Positions 24,027 to 36,600 of a stretch of DNA of 64,000 nt are shown piece after piece. The stretch spans positions 701,818 through 765,817 of the forward strand of contig CAJNDS010000402.1 of the NCBI GenBank assembly GCA_905221605.1, written 5' to 3'. The translations under genes were made by a program, and so were the position numbers. How positions within the stretch are numbered: the first letter of the stretch is position 1; every line of letters begins with the position of its first letter. The notes under the pieces were generated by a model. It had not been told where the DNA came from. It worked only from the letters and a program-made list of their open reading frames with translations, and did no database searches. This DNA comes from Symbiodinium natans. Its lineage: Eukaryota > Sar > Dinophyceae > Suessiales > Symbiodiniaceae.

Positions 24027-27000
24027 GGCATCGCCAACACTCTCATCGTGGGCGTATTCCTCATTGTTGCCTGGCCGCACTGGCAAAAGTGCAGGGATGC
24101 TACACCTGAGTACCGTGCCAACGCAACGGGAACGCAGGATTTGGTTTCTGCGAGTTTTGCTTTTGTCTCTCTTGGCAACCGGCAAAACTGCAACGCGCGA
24201 GAGGAGTTCTTCCTCAAGTTCTTTGCGTTTGGTTGCTCGGGCTTCTTCTGCGGCCGTGATGCATTGTGGATTCTCGGATGCGCTTTGACTTGCTACCATT
24301 GGCAGTTGCAATTACATGGGGCAATGCCGCACCGCCTTACGCCACATGTGACAACAGGAACAGCCTGGACTTTATAGTCATCTTCTCGTCCGTGCTCGAG
24401 ACAGCCGTAGACATATGGGACCGTCCTGTGCCAGGGAAGCGGCTGACTTCCACGTCGGTTGAGGTTGAGGTGACCCTTTTTGGTTTCCAACTTCATGTAT
24501 ATATTGTTGCTATGACTGCTTTCCCCCGTTGTTCCTGATCTTAAACGATTTTGTTGGGAGGATGCCCGGTAGGGGCTTCATCGGGACTGGGGCTGTTCTC
24601 AAACTGGCTGTAGCTATCTGGACGACTTCGGAATATATACAGGATGTTCCATCGCCTCTGCAGGACCTTGTCGTCACAACGCAGGCTGGCTCTACCTCGG
24701 GCCACTTCCGCAGCGAAGCTGCATGCAGTTCGAAGTGATACCTGCAGCTTCAAAGGCTTCTAGCTACCATTCCCGGGCCGTGCATCATGCAGCTGAAGCT
24801 TATAGCCACTGTTATGTAAGTTATGTATATATGTCTTATATACAGAAAAGAGATTCTGCGCGCACAGCCAGGGTCCACAATGATGTTGCTGCTGATGAAG
24901 AAGCTCAAAGACGATTGAATTTGCGAGAGAGAGGACATGTCTCAGGAGAGCCCCGCGAACAGCGTGGTTTTTCGCATTATTCAAAACCGGACTTGGCATG
25001 TTCGCAGTAGAGACCATCATTCGAGTAACGCATCCATGACACGTCGCATGTTCAGAACTTGCCCTCTGTGTTTTTGTGTTTTGCTTGGTGAGCCGGCTAT
25101 TGTTGTGTGGTGCAACTTGTCACTTTTGACCAGCGAAAAGCTTCTTCGCTTTCGACAGCCTCACCTGCGGACAGAAGGTTTCGGTTAAGACCCTCCTCAA
25201 AGCACATCTGGGCCCATCCAAGGCATCATGCGGACCATGCGGCTCGTCCGTGCCTTGCGAGGCATCCGGGTAATCCGACTGCTTCGGCCACTGAACTGCA
25301 TTGAGAAGGCTATGGGTTCAGGATGGTCACGTTGTGGTAGCTAGGATGCTTTTGCGCCATTTGCCTCCCTTCAGGTTTTTGGAACCTCCGAGCCTCCGAG
25401 CGAAAGGTTCACCATGATCCCATTGCAGCCGCTGAGGTACGTGAGCGCGTTGCGAACACTCGTGTTCTCCATCGTGAGCACTATGAGCTCCCTTTTCTGG
25501 ACGCTGGTGTTGTTGCTACTGCTGTTCTACAGCTACGTGGCCCGGAAGGTTTGTTAAACTGTTGTGGTCCATCCAGCCTGAGCGAGAAGTAGATCGTCGC
25601 ACATGGCAAAAGTTAGGTGAGCTGTCGGAGCCGCCTGACATGTTCTTCTTGTTGAAATGCCGGGGTGCATTTGCACGAGCCTGTAGCATCCCTCGTTGGA
25701 CGTGTTTCTGCAGCTCAGTAGCATGCAGTAGCGCACATGGGTGTTGGGCCACTGGCGCTGCTCAGCAGCCTGTTAAGCTTCTGAAGGCTTTGGCGTGATC
25801 TTCACCCAGCTTGTATCGGACTACTGCCGCGAGATGACAATGCAAACGCAAGACAACTTGAATGCGGTGCCGGAGTGCCCACCATTCCTCAGCAAGCCCC
25901 CGGGCGGGAAATCAGTGGAAATTCATTTAAGGCGCCCTTTCTCGTATTTGTTCGTAGTATTATAGTGCTGACGCCTGGCTGGCTCCGTGCCCTGGCTTTA
26001 CTCGTGCTATACTATGTGAAGCATTGGAGGAAGCAGAGCGGATCCGAGAGAACGTCTTGATCGTCTTGCTATGCCGAACTATCGCAAGAGGTGCTCAGTT
26101 CCTCGAATGTGAGGTATTGGAGGTCTGTCGACGAGAGCATGCTCACTCTCTTCACGGCGATTTCAGGTGGCATGAGTTGCCTGGCTCATTGAGAAGCAGG
26201 GGTGAGGCATCCGTATAGCTGCGAATTCTTTGTTTGTGCACCTTCTGGGAGCCACTGAATCTTAGAGGAAGCGCAGTGTCAGTCTTCACGCAATTGCGCA
26301 GTTTCGGTCCGTGAGGAGGGAAGGGGGCGCATGGAGGTCTCTGAAACAGAAACCCTTAGCCATGCTTGTCACGAGGTGCATTGTTTGCTCTTACTCAAAG
26401 GTCGCCTTTCGGCTATACGAGAAACCAACAGCGAGCCAACAAGAATGAGTGCATGCATTCACTTGCATCTGGCTGCAGACTGGGTGGATGCCTTGGATCC
26501 GCTGCGGGAAGTTGGAGGGATAGCCACGTCCCTCCTCATCCTGCACCTTGGCGTGATAGGCACTCGTGACTACTGTACAACTTCGCAGCCGGCATGCTGC
26601 ATAAGTGGAAGGTTGTCGCTTCCTTGCCACATGTGCAACCGGCATGAGTTAGCCGAACGATGTGCTGTAAGCCGCTGCAAGAGCTGGTAGCTCGTTCACT
26701 TTTCGCGAACGTGGTCACCCATATGTCAGGGATGGTTCAGTGTCACTCATCCCCCCTTTTGGTCCAAGCAAGGTAGCCACCAAATAGCTTATGGCTAAAA
26801 CTACAGTACATGACTCAAATATTGCTTAAGTGCCACTGTGCAAGGAGTATTCCTTAAACTTCAGCACAACTGCGTTTACCTTTAACGTGGAGCTTCTAGT
26901 GGTGGTGAGGGTGGGGAGGGCGGTGGCAGCAGTGGTGGGCTGCTCTTCACGATCTGGAAAATAGAGAACCCTCAAGCGCGTTGCTCGAAAAGTAATGTGT

Positions 27001-30000
27001 GCCCTGCTAGCTTACTACTAGCCGTGCTTAGGAGGCACCACCTTCGGGGCCCTATAGCTCTCGCTCGCCCCTGCTCTCAAGTTTTCGGGTGCTTTCGTTG
27101 TGTCGAGCTACCGTATGTCTCTTCACATGCTTGCGCTGTTTTTTCACTGCTCATTTCTGTTGCCTTCGTGCAATATGCCACTCGTTGAAAATTTTGGGAG
27201 CCTGGGCCGCCTCCGTGGGATCCGCGTGCATTTGCCACGCTGCCACGCCGTCGCCACTACTACTAATGCCATAGTGGTGGAGAGATGCGAAATTATAAGT
27301 TGTTGTGCTACGTGGCATCGAGCGCCAGTGTCACACAAAACCCATGATATCAGCTGAGGTACATCATTGTTTCGGTTTTTGCGGTGCTCAATGCCACGCA
27401 CTCAGATTTGTGAACTGCAGTTGTCAAGCATGGTCCAGGAACGTAGCTAATTGCGAAACACACAATGGCTAAGCATTGCCTGGTGCGTTGAGTGTCAGTG
27501 AAAGCCATATGCAGACGGTGCGAGCACGTAGTTTGTAGCATTGTCATGATATGTCATGATGTCAAATTTTGACGAAGTGCGCGCGAGGTAGTAACTGGCG
27601 TTTTCTGCAACACAGCTATTGAGTCCGCGCAAAGTGACAAAGACATTGCGATCATGAAGCAGCTGGGTCGTGCTTCGGGATCATTTTTATGTTTCCTTCC
27701 ATCATAGTAAGAGAACCTATTCGCGAGATTCAATGTTGTCCATGGGCTAAATCGCAACTCAGGCAAATGCGCTGCTTGCCTGCAAGTTGCTGCATCGCAA
27801 GCAACGCGAAACCTGAAATTGGACGACGCCTGCTTCAGTAGCACTGCACCAGCTTTTTGCAGCCTGCGATGTCACGCATTCGTAAGTTCTGCTTCTGGTA
27901 CCGAGTTAAGTATCACGTCATATGAGGCTAGCAGTGCTCCTGTCCCAGTACATGGTTTGATAGAAGACAAGCTCAGTTCAAGTCCGAAGCACGCAGGGGC
28001 TGTTGCAGACTAAGGCAAGCACGACCTTCAAGTACAGGCCTTGCGTCACATCTTCAAAGAGATCGATCACGACAAGCACCTCGTTGCCGTGAGATGCGGG
28101 CTTATGTAATCAAATAACGATTGAGTGCAGTGAAGGACCTGACACAAAACCTGTTCTTTGAACACGGCATCCTTCGAGACCTCGTACAGCAAATTTCAGC
28201 CGTCTGGTCTAGTTCGTCTGTATTCAATATGTGGTCTCAGATCCAACATAGGCACTCCAAGCGATGAGGAACGAGGATAGCTAGGCGACCATGGGCTGAG
28301 AACTGTCAGGTCCAACCTTGTGACGTTGGCGGAGTTGCAGGAAGCGCTCAGCGCTAAAAAGCTGTCGAGCTTTCTGGAATCTATGGGCATCTCCACCCAG
28401 GCAGGCACATCTTTGGGGTGCAGAGGCTGAGACGGGCGGAGTAGTGTATCTGCAAAGAGCAAGAGCAAATACATATCACAGAGTCATGCCAGTGTACGTG
28501 TTTAGCATTGAGAAATGCGAAGACTAATGTCCTGCACTTTGTCATTCTCTTCCCGGCTTTGTCGGCTAGGGCTGCTATCAGTAGGCCAGTAGGCCATTGC
28601 CAACAAAGTGTGCATGCTTCTCATGGCAACAACAATCAAACGAAGTAGATCTCCGGGTTGACGCTCCAGATCAACTGCTGATGGGCACTCCGGGCGTAGT
28701 GCAGAGACGGTAACAACAGCAAACCAAACCGACACCAAGGCTGCTGCTTAGCAGGGACGCTACAGTGTGGCCCGCAGGGAACAAGATGGAGACTTGTGCA
28801 TGGTCATGATGCTGCCCCATTGAAGGGGACGGGCCCTGCTTGCACGCCAGAGCTTTCGTCCTTCACTACGCATCGCAAACGGAGTGACTGAAGGAGGGCC
28901 TTGAGGTGCAGCAAGAAAAGCAACCCTAGCCACGCAGACGGGGGCAGGATATTCTGTGTGCATGAGGGTGTGGCGCGGAGCTGTGAAAGGACATGTCATG
29001 CGAATTACCTCAGCTCATGTTGGGTCGCAAAACACTGACGAGGCTTCAGGCATTGCTAGCAGGGGTTTTACATCTGTCAGCATTCTACGATCTTCTACGT
29101 AGGTTTTTGTACACTAGCTTTTCTTGGGAGCTTGGGACTCCTGGCCTTGAGGATCAAAAGCATCCTCGGAAAGCAAGTTGTTTCCTGAAGCGTTGTATGT
29201 TGAGACAGGCTATGGTAGGGCAGCAAACCCTGAAGGATGTGTCGACGCTGCTTGGACGCTCATTATGGCAAACTTCGATGCGCTCTAGATCTTGGCGTGG
29301 AGGAGCCAGGCCAAAGTTTGATATGGCCTGATATAGCCCAACTACTGCTTGTAAACGTACTGCGTCACACTGATGAGGCCTGCACGTGGGTTGACTTTTC
29401 CACACCATAGCAGAAATAGCTGACCTACTATACCGTTGCTTTGATTGGCCGCCTTCAACACGCCAGCATCTTCTCGGCAGCTCCCGGAAGCTTCAAGAAC
29501 CCCAACCGGAGCTCAGGGTGGTGGACCGCTGTTCACGTGCGCAAGATGATCGCTACCTGTCTCAGCTGAGGTTGTTCATGATTATCGACACGGACCACAG
29601 TGGATGGATTGACCTGGATGTTGCTGGGCTATTAAATGGTCCTCACACCTTAGTAACTAAGTGTGGACTGAAAACAAATGTAGCGTGTAAATTGACGCAG
29701 AAGCTTTCAAACTGCAACTTCGACTATACATGCCCCCCACAAACTGAGGAGTTCGTGTCCGGCTGCATGCAGCTTCATGGTCCAGCGAAGAGCCTCCAGC
29801 TAGCGCAGATGAGTCCTTTGCCTGCAAACGGAAAGGGTTGCCAAGTGGGACAGTTTGCATAGAAGTAGGTCTTGTCCTCACTTGTTGATGAGCGCAAAAA
29901 GAGTTGCTTCAGCCCACAAGCCCCCAAGCGAGGTCACGAAAACAAGGTGACGCGGCAGGTCATCCGAAGTCTCGCCAAGACGGTCTCGGCCATACGAAGG

Positions 30001-30087
30001 CAACTGCGCTTTGGCTGCATTATGATGTATGACCGAGGCTTGGAAGGAACTGGGTGGAACGACTTACCGCACGTAATATACTACTGA
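24027..30087 (+). CDS. Single-domain voltage-gated ion channel with C-terminal EF-hand pair
   Basis: Six-transmembrane cation channel subunit. Pieces in order: S1-like (NTLIVGVFLIVAW, ~24027-24080); S2-S3 loop FFLKFFAFGCSGFFCGRDALW ending 24268; S3 NSLDFIVIFSSVLETAVDIW from 24358; S4 with arginines every third residue, 25223-25286 (MRTMRLVRALRGIRVIRLLR); S4-S5/S5, 25437-25531 (YVSALRTLVFSIVSTMSSLF..); 25787-~25880 (FGVIFTQLVSDYC); pore, 26123-26175 plus 26479-~26550 (MLTLFTAISGGMNWVDALDP); EF-hand 1, 28020-28075 plus 28310-28400; micro-exon 29236-29246; EF-hand 2, 29571-29619 plus 29749-29812 (DTDHSGWIDLD then EFVSGCMQLHGPAKSLQ); tail from 29933 to TGA at 30085. S6 was not found, nor the exons between S3 and S4 or just before the pore. 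Introns include three donor classes: GA at 24269 and 26030; GC at 25287, 25532, 28076, 28401, 29247; GT at 26176, 29620, 29813. Likely acts in membrane excitability with Ca2+ feedback. Confidence 0.88.
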
Positions 30088-32654
30088 CTCAGCTTGCAGC
30101 ATGATTGCAGTAGCATGGCAAGTTGTCGGTGAGTCACAGACAGTGCTTTCAGTGATGTGCGCACCAAGGGAATCTCTGACTTTTGCCGTGGAGGATGCCA
30201 GAGGCACCAGCCATGTGGTATGAGGTCGGCCGAGTAACATGGGCGGACGCTTCCGTATTCTGAAATCCTAAGCTCGCAAACTTTCGAGTAATTATAGATG
30301 GTCTCGTATTCTCGTGCCTAAACTCAAACTGCGGACCCTGATTTGCGTATACCTGCCCAACCTGCTACGTCGGGTGAGGAGGAAGCTATTGTTTTTGGCT
30401 AGATAGATGTCAAAGCCCTCACTGGTTCGGTTTTTTGGGTACAGCCTTGCCTGCCAAGCAAAGCCCCCTCCAGCATTTGAGACATACTCCCTGCTTACAA
30501 GCCGATGCTCCTGCTACCCCTATCACGCCTGTGTGAATCTTGCCGTCCTCCTGGCCCGAAGATCTCGGGCCCCTTGAAGCTCCCGCAAACATGCGTGCGA
30601 AAGACACTTTCGGGCAGCAGATCGGTGCAGCGTAGAATGAAGCGGTAGCCAAAAGATGCAGGAGAGGAATCTCTCAGGGCCTGCAAGAACCGCTCGTTTC
30701 AAGGATCTTTGGTACAAACACCCAACCGCTCTGTTGTCCGAGGGATGACACACAAGAGGTGGTCATCCCCACCGATGCCATCGGGTCATTGTTGAGGTTC
30801 GAAAAACACATCCGGAGTTCGGTCCAACGGTACTGTCATTCTTGCTCAAGGAGGTAGGCAGTTTTACCTTTTCTTGGGCTGATGGCAGCCGCAAGATCCA
30901 GTCTCGCCAATCGAGTAACAGCAAAGTCTGAAGTCACGAGAGTTATCCTCAATGGGGTTCTTTGGTAGTGGAGCCCAAATTGCTTTACAGACCTACCTAC
31001 GGCTTGCCGCAACCACGGACAACTCTCCTGCTGCTCAGCCGCCGCGCATGGGCTGAGCAAGCAGTCGGTGCAGCATAGATGTTGCAGGAAGTCCTGCACC
31101 CAAGAGTTTTGTGATATCCATGTCCAGGGACAAATTTCAGCTCGACTCAGAACCCGTATTGCACGGCCTCGATCATAGCCCAATTCAGCGCACACCCCTC
31201 TTTCCACCAGCTGCTGAAGAGCCCATCCCCTCAGCTTGTGCCAATGGTTCAAGAGACTAGACTCGACCAATGGTTCAGGAGATTTCAGGTGGCTAGAATT
31301 GACTAGACTTGTTCCATAGCCATGCCTCGCAAAATGCTGAACCTATTGCTGCCTGGCCCTTTCAAGTCTTTCAAGTGTATATCCTCCCATCCGTCGGAGT
31401 GTTTCACGGTGGCATAATTTTGCCTTGTTGCGTCCGCAGGTGGTTGCTCTTCGGATCTTGTCTGTGTGAGGATGCCTCAACATCAGGGTCATGGACAAGA
31501 TAGGCATGTAGAACACGGGAAACATGTACATTGCAGAGAGGAAGATCGAACAAGTTCGAAATTAGCAGGCCAAATCACAAGAAACTTGCCACTTCGATCA
31601 TCCCCACCCTGCCCGGGTCATAGCGAGCTCACCCGAGCACACCTTAACACAACCGAATCAGCGAGTTCACCCGAAAATACAGATTAAGGGTCGTGGTTTG
31701 AAGGAGTAGTGCCTCAAGGAGGGAAGGGGAGGGAGGAGGGTGGGAGACCCCAGCCCCCCCCCCCTCAACGAAACAGCAGCAAACTCGCTGTTCTAGGCCC
31801 CAGGGGCGCCAGGAGGGTTTGCTGCTGGTTCGTTGTTTTCTGTTCCTCCCTCCTCCCTCAGCATGGGCTCCCTTCGCTCACCCTTCCACTTTCACAATTT
31901 TGGGGCTTCTGTTTCATCTTTCGGCTTCTTCCAGGGTTTTGGGGTTCTTCTGGTTTCTTCTGGCTCGCAAAAAAAAACTTAAAACCGTGCCAGTCAGCCG
32001 GTTGTTACTTTTCACCATGAGATGACACTTACAGTAGCGACTCCTAGCAGGGCCCGCAACGGTACCGGACCCTCAACGACGCTCGATTGACGCATGAAAG
32101 CTTGTCTGTCCCACAGGTGCCCGCTAGACTGGCAGCGCAATTCTTTTAGCCCATGGTCTTTAAAGGTTTACCGGTGGCACACGCAACTACTAGCCGCGCA
32201 CGGCTCACGTTGGTCTCTTGGACAGCCCTGACATTCAGGTTCTTGTCCTCAGAAGATGCCATCTGCGAGAAAAGTCGGCCGACATGCGCGTCAGGATTCA
32301 GGAATCTAGCTGACTACATCAGAGTCTGCATTGGGTATAGCAGCTATAGCACTTTGGACGAGGCCGTGGTGTTGTGGATGAAGCATATCTGTGCTCTAAT
32401 TGAAGAGTTGTCGGCTGTCAGATCTCGAGATCACTCGCGAAATATTGTAGCGCGTGCATACTTCTGCATACATTGCATAGATACTATAGAATCCGAAGAA
32501 AGAAAAATGCTTCTTCAGAGCATCACCCGAGAAAGGTGCAGCACATTCCCAACAAGGATGTGCGGAAGCCGGTGGAACAGGCCCGATGATGACAGCTTTG
32601 TCGGACCTCAGTCTGGGCTTTTCAGACTTGACCTTCTGTTGCACTTGGTTGCAG
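30088..32654. other. No gene assignable; presumably upstream exons of the second WW gene
   Basis: Short + strand snippets exist (for example around 30420-30540), and a 180-codon + frame at 32153-32695 leads into the WW exon, but nothing is recognisable. A 144-codon antisense frame (30836-31270) has no domain. A C tract lies at 31753-31762. Confidence 0.4.
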
Positions 32655-32932
32655 GTCTTTCCAGTCAGCTACTGGTACCCAGTCACAACCGATGACGGCC
32701 AAACCTACTTCTGCAACTGGGAGACAGGCACGTCTTGCCTTAGTTGTTCCACGTCTGCTCAGATGTCCACGCAGCGAAGCTTGCGTGCCTGCTTTGGTTG
32801 CATGACACGGGAACCTTCCTTCAGACAGGTCAGGGGTTTTTTCGCCATGTGCTGACAGTTTATCTGTGGTGACACCGGTCAGGTGACACAGTCTGGGACG
32901 TGCCGCAGGGGGGCAAGGCACCCGGGACCTGA
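32655..32932 (+). CDS. WW domain, 3' end of a gene
   Basis: Exon 32655-32727 reads VFPVSYWYPVTTDDGQTYFC then NWETG. After the GC-AG intron 32728-32882 the exon 32883-32932 reads DTVWDVPQGGKAPGT and stops at TGA 32930-32932. Both WW tryptophans, the aromatic pair, the Asn and the Pro are in register. The intron sits before the second Trp, unlike the WW at 18.1-18.4 kb. The 5' part of the gene is not identified. Confidence 0.65.
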
Positions 32933-33040
32933 TTTGGCCCGGACTTCTCTTTCTCTATCGCTGATCAGCAAGCCTGAGGCCTGAGGCAAGCAGTCGCAAC
33001 GAAGCTAGACCTGCAGCATTGGCTCACGTCGCCTCAACAT

Positions 33041-33445
33041 GGAGTCGGTAGATCCAGTAGTGCTTCTGTCCCTGACCACGCTCTCTGGCGAAGCATGCCA
33101 CATTGAGCTGCCTCGGTCCGCTACAGTTGCCGATGCGCGCAAAGCCGCTATACCTTCACTGGGCCATCGTGCTCGATCTGGCAAGGCAAGATGTTGACTC
33201 CTCCATCTTGTGCGTACTGTATGCGAGTTTCGGGGTGCGATGAGAGTTTGAACTTTGCACCCCAAAAACAGTTACAGTCAAGCCTTTGGCAGGTTATGGT
33301 CGGCACACAGGACTTGAAAGATACGGACCTGGCTGCAGACTTTTCGAGCGAATCCTGGTGCATCGTGTTCACGAATGATCGCGGCACATTGCGTCCCGGC
33401 ACGGAAGGCTCTTGGGCCCATCGGGTCCCCAGCAGGATGATGTAG
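33041..33445 (+). CDS. Ubiquitin-like domain, N-terminus of a gene
   Basis: The first exon starts at ATG 33041 and reads ESVDPVVLLSLTTLSGEACH then IELPRSATVADARKA, the beta-hairpin and helix start of a ubiquitin fold. A second exon from about 33292 reads VMVGTQDLKDTDLAADF and SWCIVFTND, the usual second half (hydrophobic patch, LKD turn, final strand). Such ubiquitin-like N-termini are frequent in predicted dinoflagellate proteins ahead of other domains. The junction between the two halves is not solved. Whether it continues into the 14-3-3 exons 300 bases downstream is open. Confidence 0.55.
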
Positions 33446-33589
33446 GATGTTGCGATGTGTTGCGGCTGTTCTTGGAGCAGCTGAATCTCAAAACTCGGGG
33501 GTTCTGTGTTGCGGTCCTCCTTCATCCTGTGTGTGCCTTGGATCGTTGTTGATCGTCGGGGGGAGGATCGCGAGAAAGCAGCTTGTGGG

Positions 33590-33618
33590 GTGTGTGTGTG
33601 TGTGTGTGCGTGCGTGTG
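33590..33618. repeat. (TG)n microsatellite
   Basis: TG run with CG interruptions between the ubiquitin-like and 14-3-3 exons. Confidence 0.9.
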
Positions 33619-33696
33619 TAGAGGTGTCTAAAACGTGCGATGATATGTTGGCATGGTCATTTTGGCCATATGCTTCGGTCCTGGCAATCTGAGGCT

Positions 33697-36600
33697 TGAA
33701 GCTGCCCAGGCCGCATCGCAGTCGGAAGAATACGAGGAGAAGCAAAACATGAAAATGCCCCAACTCAACTTCGCTGATGTCTTCTTTGCAGAGGCCTCTG
33801 AGGCATCTTCTGCCTGTTTTCTTATGACTCCCTGGGCAGGAGGCGACCGAGCACTTGAGGGACCTTGTGCAGCAGCATTCAGATCTGACTAAAGACGAGA
33901 ACCATCTGCTGAGCCTCTCGCTTCAGATTATGGTTCGCAACCTGCCCCGATGAAGCATCAAGCCTTGGAAGGATATGGAAGGGCTCGAGTTCCGATCCTT
34001 TCAGTCGTCCCATGAGAGAGCATGCCTCTCACCCAGAAATACCCGACAATGTCCAAATGGAACTGCCACGTCGAGGCTCTGTCTTCAAGGCTCACAGTGG
34101 GACTCTCCGCGCGGCATGGCGCAAGGTGCCGGCGAAGAGTCAGGAAGGGTTCTGCAACAGTTCCATGCTTGTCAGTGGCGCAGAAAGTCAAGAGGCAATC
34201 CAGCAGGGAGTGCAGCGGCTACTACTTGTAGCTTTCTTGTTCGAGCAGAGGGGACTGCACTATAGTTTTGTTCGCTTGCAAAGTCTACTCAAGCAGGGCT
34301 GGCGCCTCGCAGATCCCTGCAGGCCGCTGAGGAAGGTGCTGCCACAGCAGAGGCTGCACAGCTGGAGGCCTGGTGTCTCAAGGTGGGCGAGGGCTTCGCG
34401 TCCTGGATCAAGCCTCAAAAACATCACGATGGGAGAGCTGCATGGTAATGACCAGTGACAGACTTTGTGGTCGCACATGTTTCTTCAGTTTGCGGGACGC
34501 AGAGAATGGACCTCGATATGCTATGGAGGAAGATGGAAGACCACGATAATTTGTTGCCAAAAAACCAAGCAGCCAAGGCACCCCCCCCCCCCCCCCGCAT
34601 TCACCTCAGTGTAAACGAACCGAAAAAACACCGAAAAGCCAAACAGCCCTGAAACAGGCACTACAGATGCTGGAGGAGTGTTGAGAGGGCTTGTGGTAGC
34701 ACCGGGTCACCGGGTTCGGTTCTATCTCTACAGGATATGGCTGTTCAACAGGATTGCAGCGTCTTTGGGCCGAAGGCTTTCCATGTTTATACTGGCACTC
34801 AGAAGCAAGAAGTCATAAGTCCATGGGCTCCTGTTAGGACAGGCTACTTCCAATGGCCGGTGGATGCTTTGAACGTCTTGTGTATGGTCGGATGGCAGGC
34901 CGGAGTGAGCCACCATGAGCCACGCCATGCATAGCAGCTTCGTCTGATGAACAGAGCTGCGAGTACTTGAATCACTTGAAACTTGCACAGCGTGCGGGCA
35001 TGTGCGGGTTATGTTGTTCATGTCAGTCGTGCGCCTTGACCCTGCAGCACCCATTCATGACTGCGCACATAGTCTCGTCTTGATAGCTGAGCAGACCTTG
35101 CCGTTGACGTTGTTGGTGGGTGAAACCCCCGAACAGGCGATTTCTACCGCTACATGGTGGAGCTTGGGGGAGATTCCAGAAAAATGGAGGAGCGCTTAGT
35201 TTGAACTCATGCTGGGTTGCTTGAGGCTGTTCTGCCTCTGGTACAGGCGTTGCTGTCGTCAATTTGCGTCTCATAAGATCTTATAATGAATGGGACGGCT
35301 TTTTGTTCAAACGGCTGGCTTGACATTCGTGGCTTTGAGGCACGTCAATGACGCTTCACAGGCATAGCCAAGTTCACACCCTGTAGGTCTTCACATAAGT
35401 CCTTACATGCGTCTTGCTCAAGCGAGGAGAGACAGCAGTGTGGGAATCTGGCTTATAAGGCCGCCATGGCAGTGCAGGAGGCCGCCGGCAAACAAAAATT
35501 GTAGGGATCGGTGTTATCATGTGTTGTCAGTAGGACCTGACGAACTGAAGATGTGGCCACTACGGGCAATTCAATTGAGAGCAGAGGGCGTGCTATAGTG
35601 CCAGCAACTGAAGCCTTTGAGAAACCAATGACCATGCAATGTGTTAGGGCACAATCAAGACAGAAGGATCTGATGCCAACGCATCCAGCACGCCTCTACC
35701 TTGCGTTGCTGCTCGGCCTGCTCGCCCACGGCACGGGCATATTCGGACATGAGCTCAAGAGTGTAGAGGCACACATGAGTATGAATTGTAAGAATCAGTA
35801 GTCATTGCTTTGTTACTATATAGTGTTTCTGTTCTTGTGTCAGCAAAATAGTTGTTGCCAGGCCTTGCATGGAATCGTGTTTTCAATTCATTGCCATAGT
35901 CGTAGCGTTCTTGCCTTCGGCGCACACTGCTTTCAAGGAATTACTCGGTATTCCTGCATGACATCTTGGCCGACAAAGACCAAGCCATTCAAGTTGCAAG
36001 GTTTGCCTTCGAGGAAGCTCGCCTGTGAATACATTCATGTGTGCCAGAGTCTTCCACTGAGCCTGCAACCTTACATCGCTGAGAGTCTGAGAGTGTTTCT
36101 CAATGTCCCCCATGCGGATCTCTTTTGGATCCGTAATTTGGCAAATTGCGCCAAATGTCATTGCTCCATGCCCGGCACCCCACACGACTGCTGCAGCTCA
36201 TCTGAGGACGCTATTGGTTTCAATCTGGGGCGCGGCGAGGATTTGCTTTGGTCTGAATCAACGCCAAGTTGTTTCTATAGCCGTGCTTTTCATGAGATGG
36301 CAAGTCTGTGCCAATCGTTTGTGCAGCTGCGTCGTTTCATTCTTGTCGATCATGTGCCTGACTTGTTCTGAGTTTTGCTTTTTCTGCATTCACCCAGAGA
36401 ACCCTGTTGAGCTGCAGGACTGGGAATTCGAGGGCATGGACCGTTTCGATGTCGCCAGAGCCCTTCAGATGCTCCTCTGCGACGGAGTTGGAGCGTGAAG
36501 GGTTGGCTTGCTATCATCGGTTAGCCTTCTGACTAAACAAGCTGGGAATCATTCATCCTTGACCTGGTACCTACAGGAGCGCTCTACGTTTCTGCCGCGG

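Noticed and set aside
23877-24311. A 144-codon frame on the - strand with a charged helix
   Set aside because: Overlaps the S1-S3 region of the + strand channel, which is well supported.
30836-31270. A 144-codon frame on the - strand
   Set aside because: Looks moderately protein-like but has no motif, no splice context and is antisense to the cluster.
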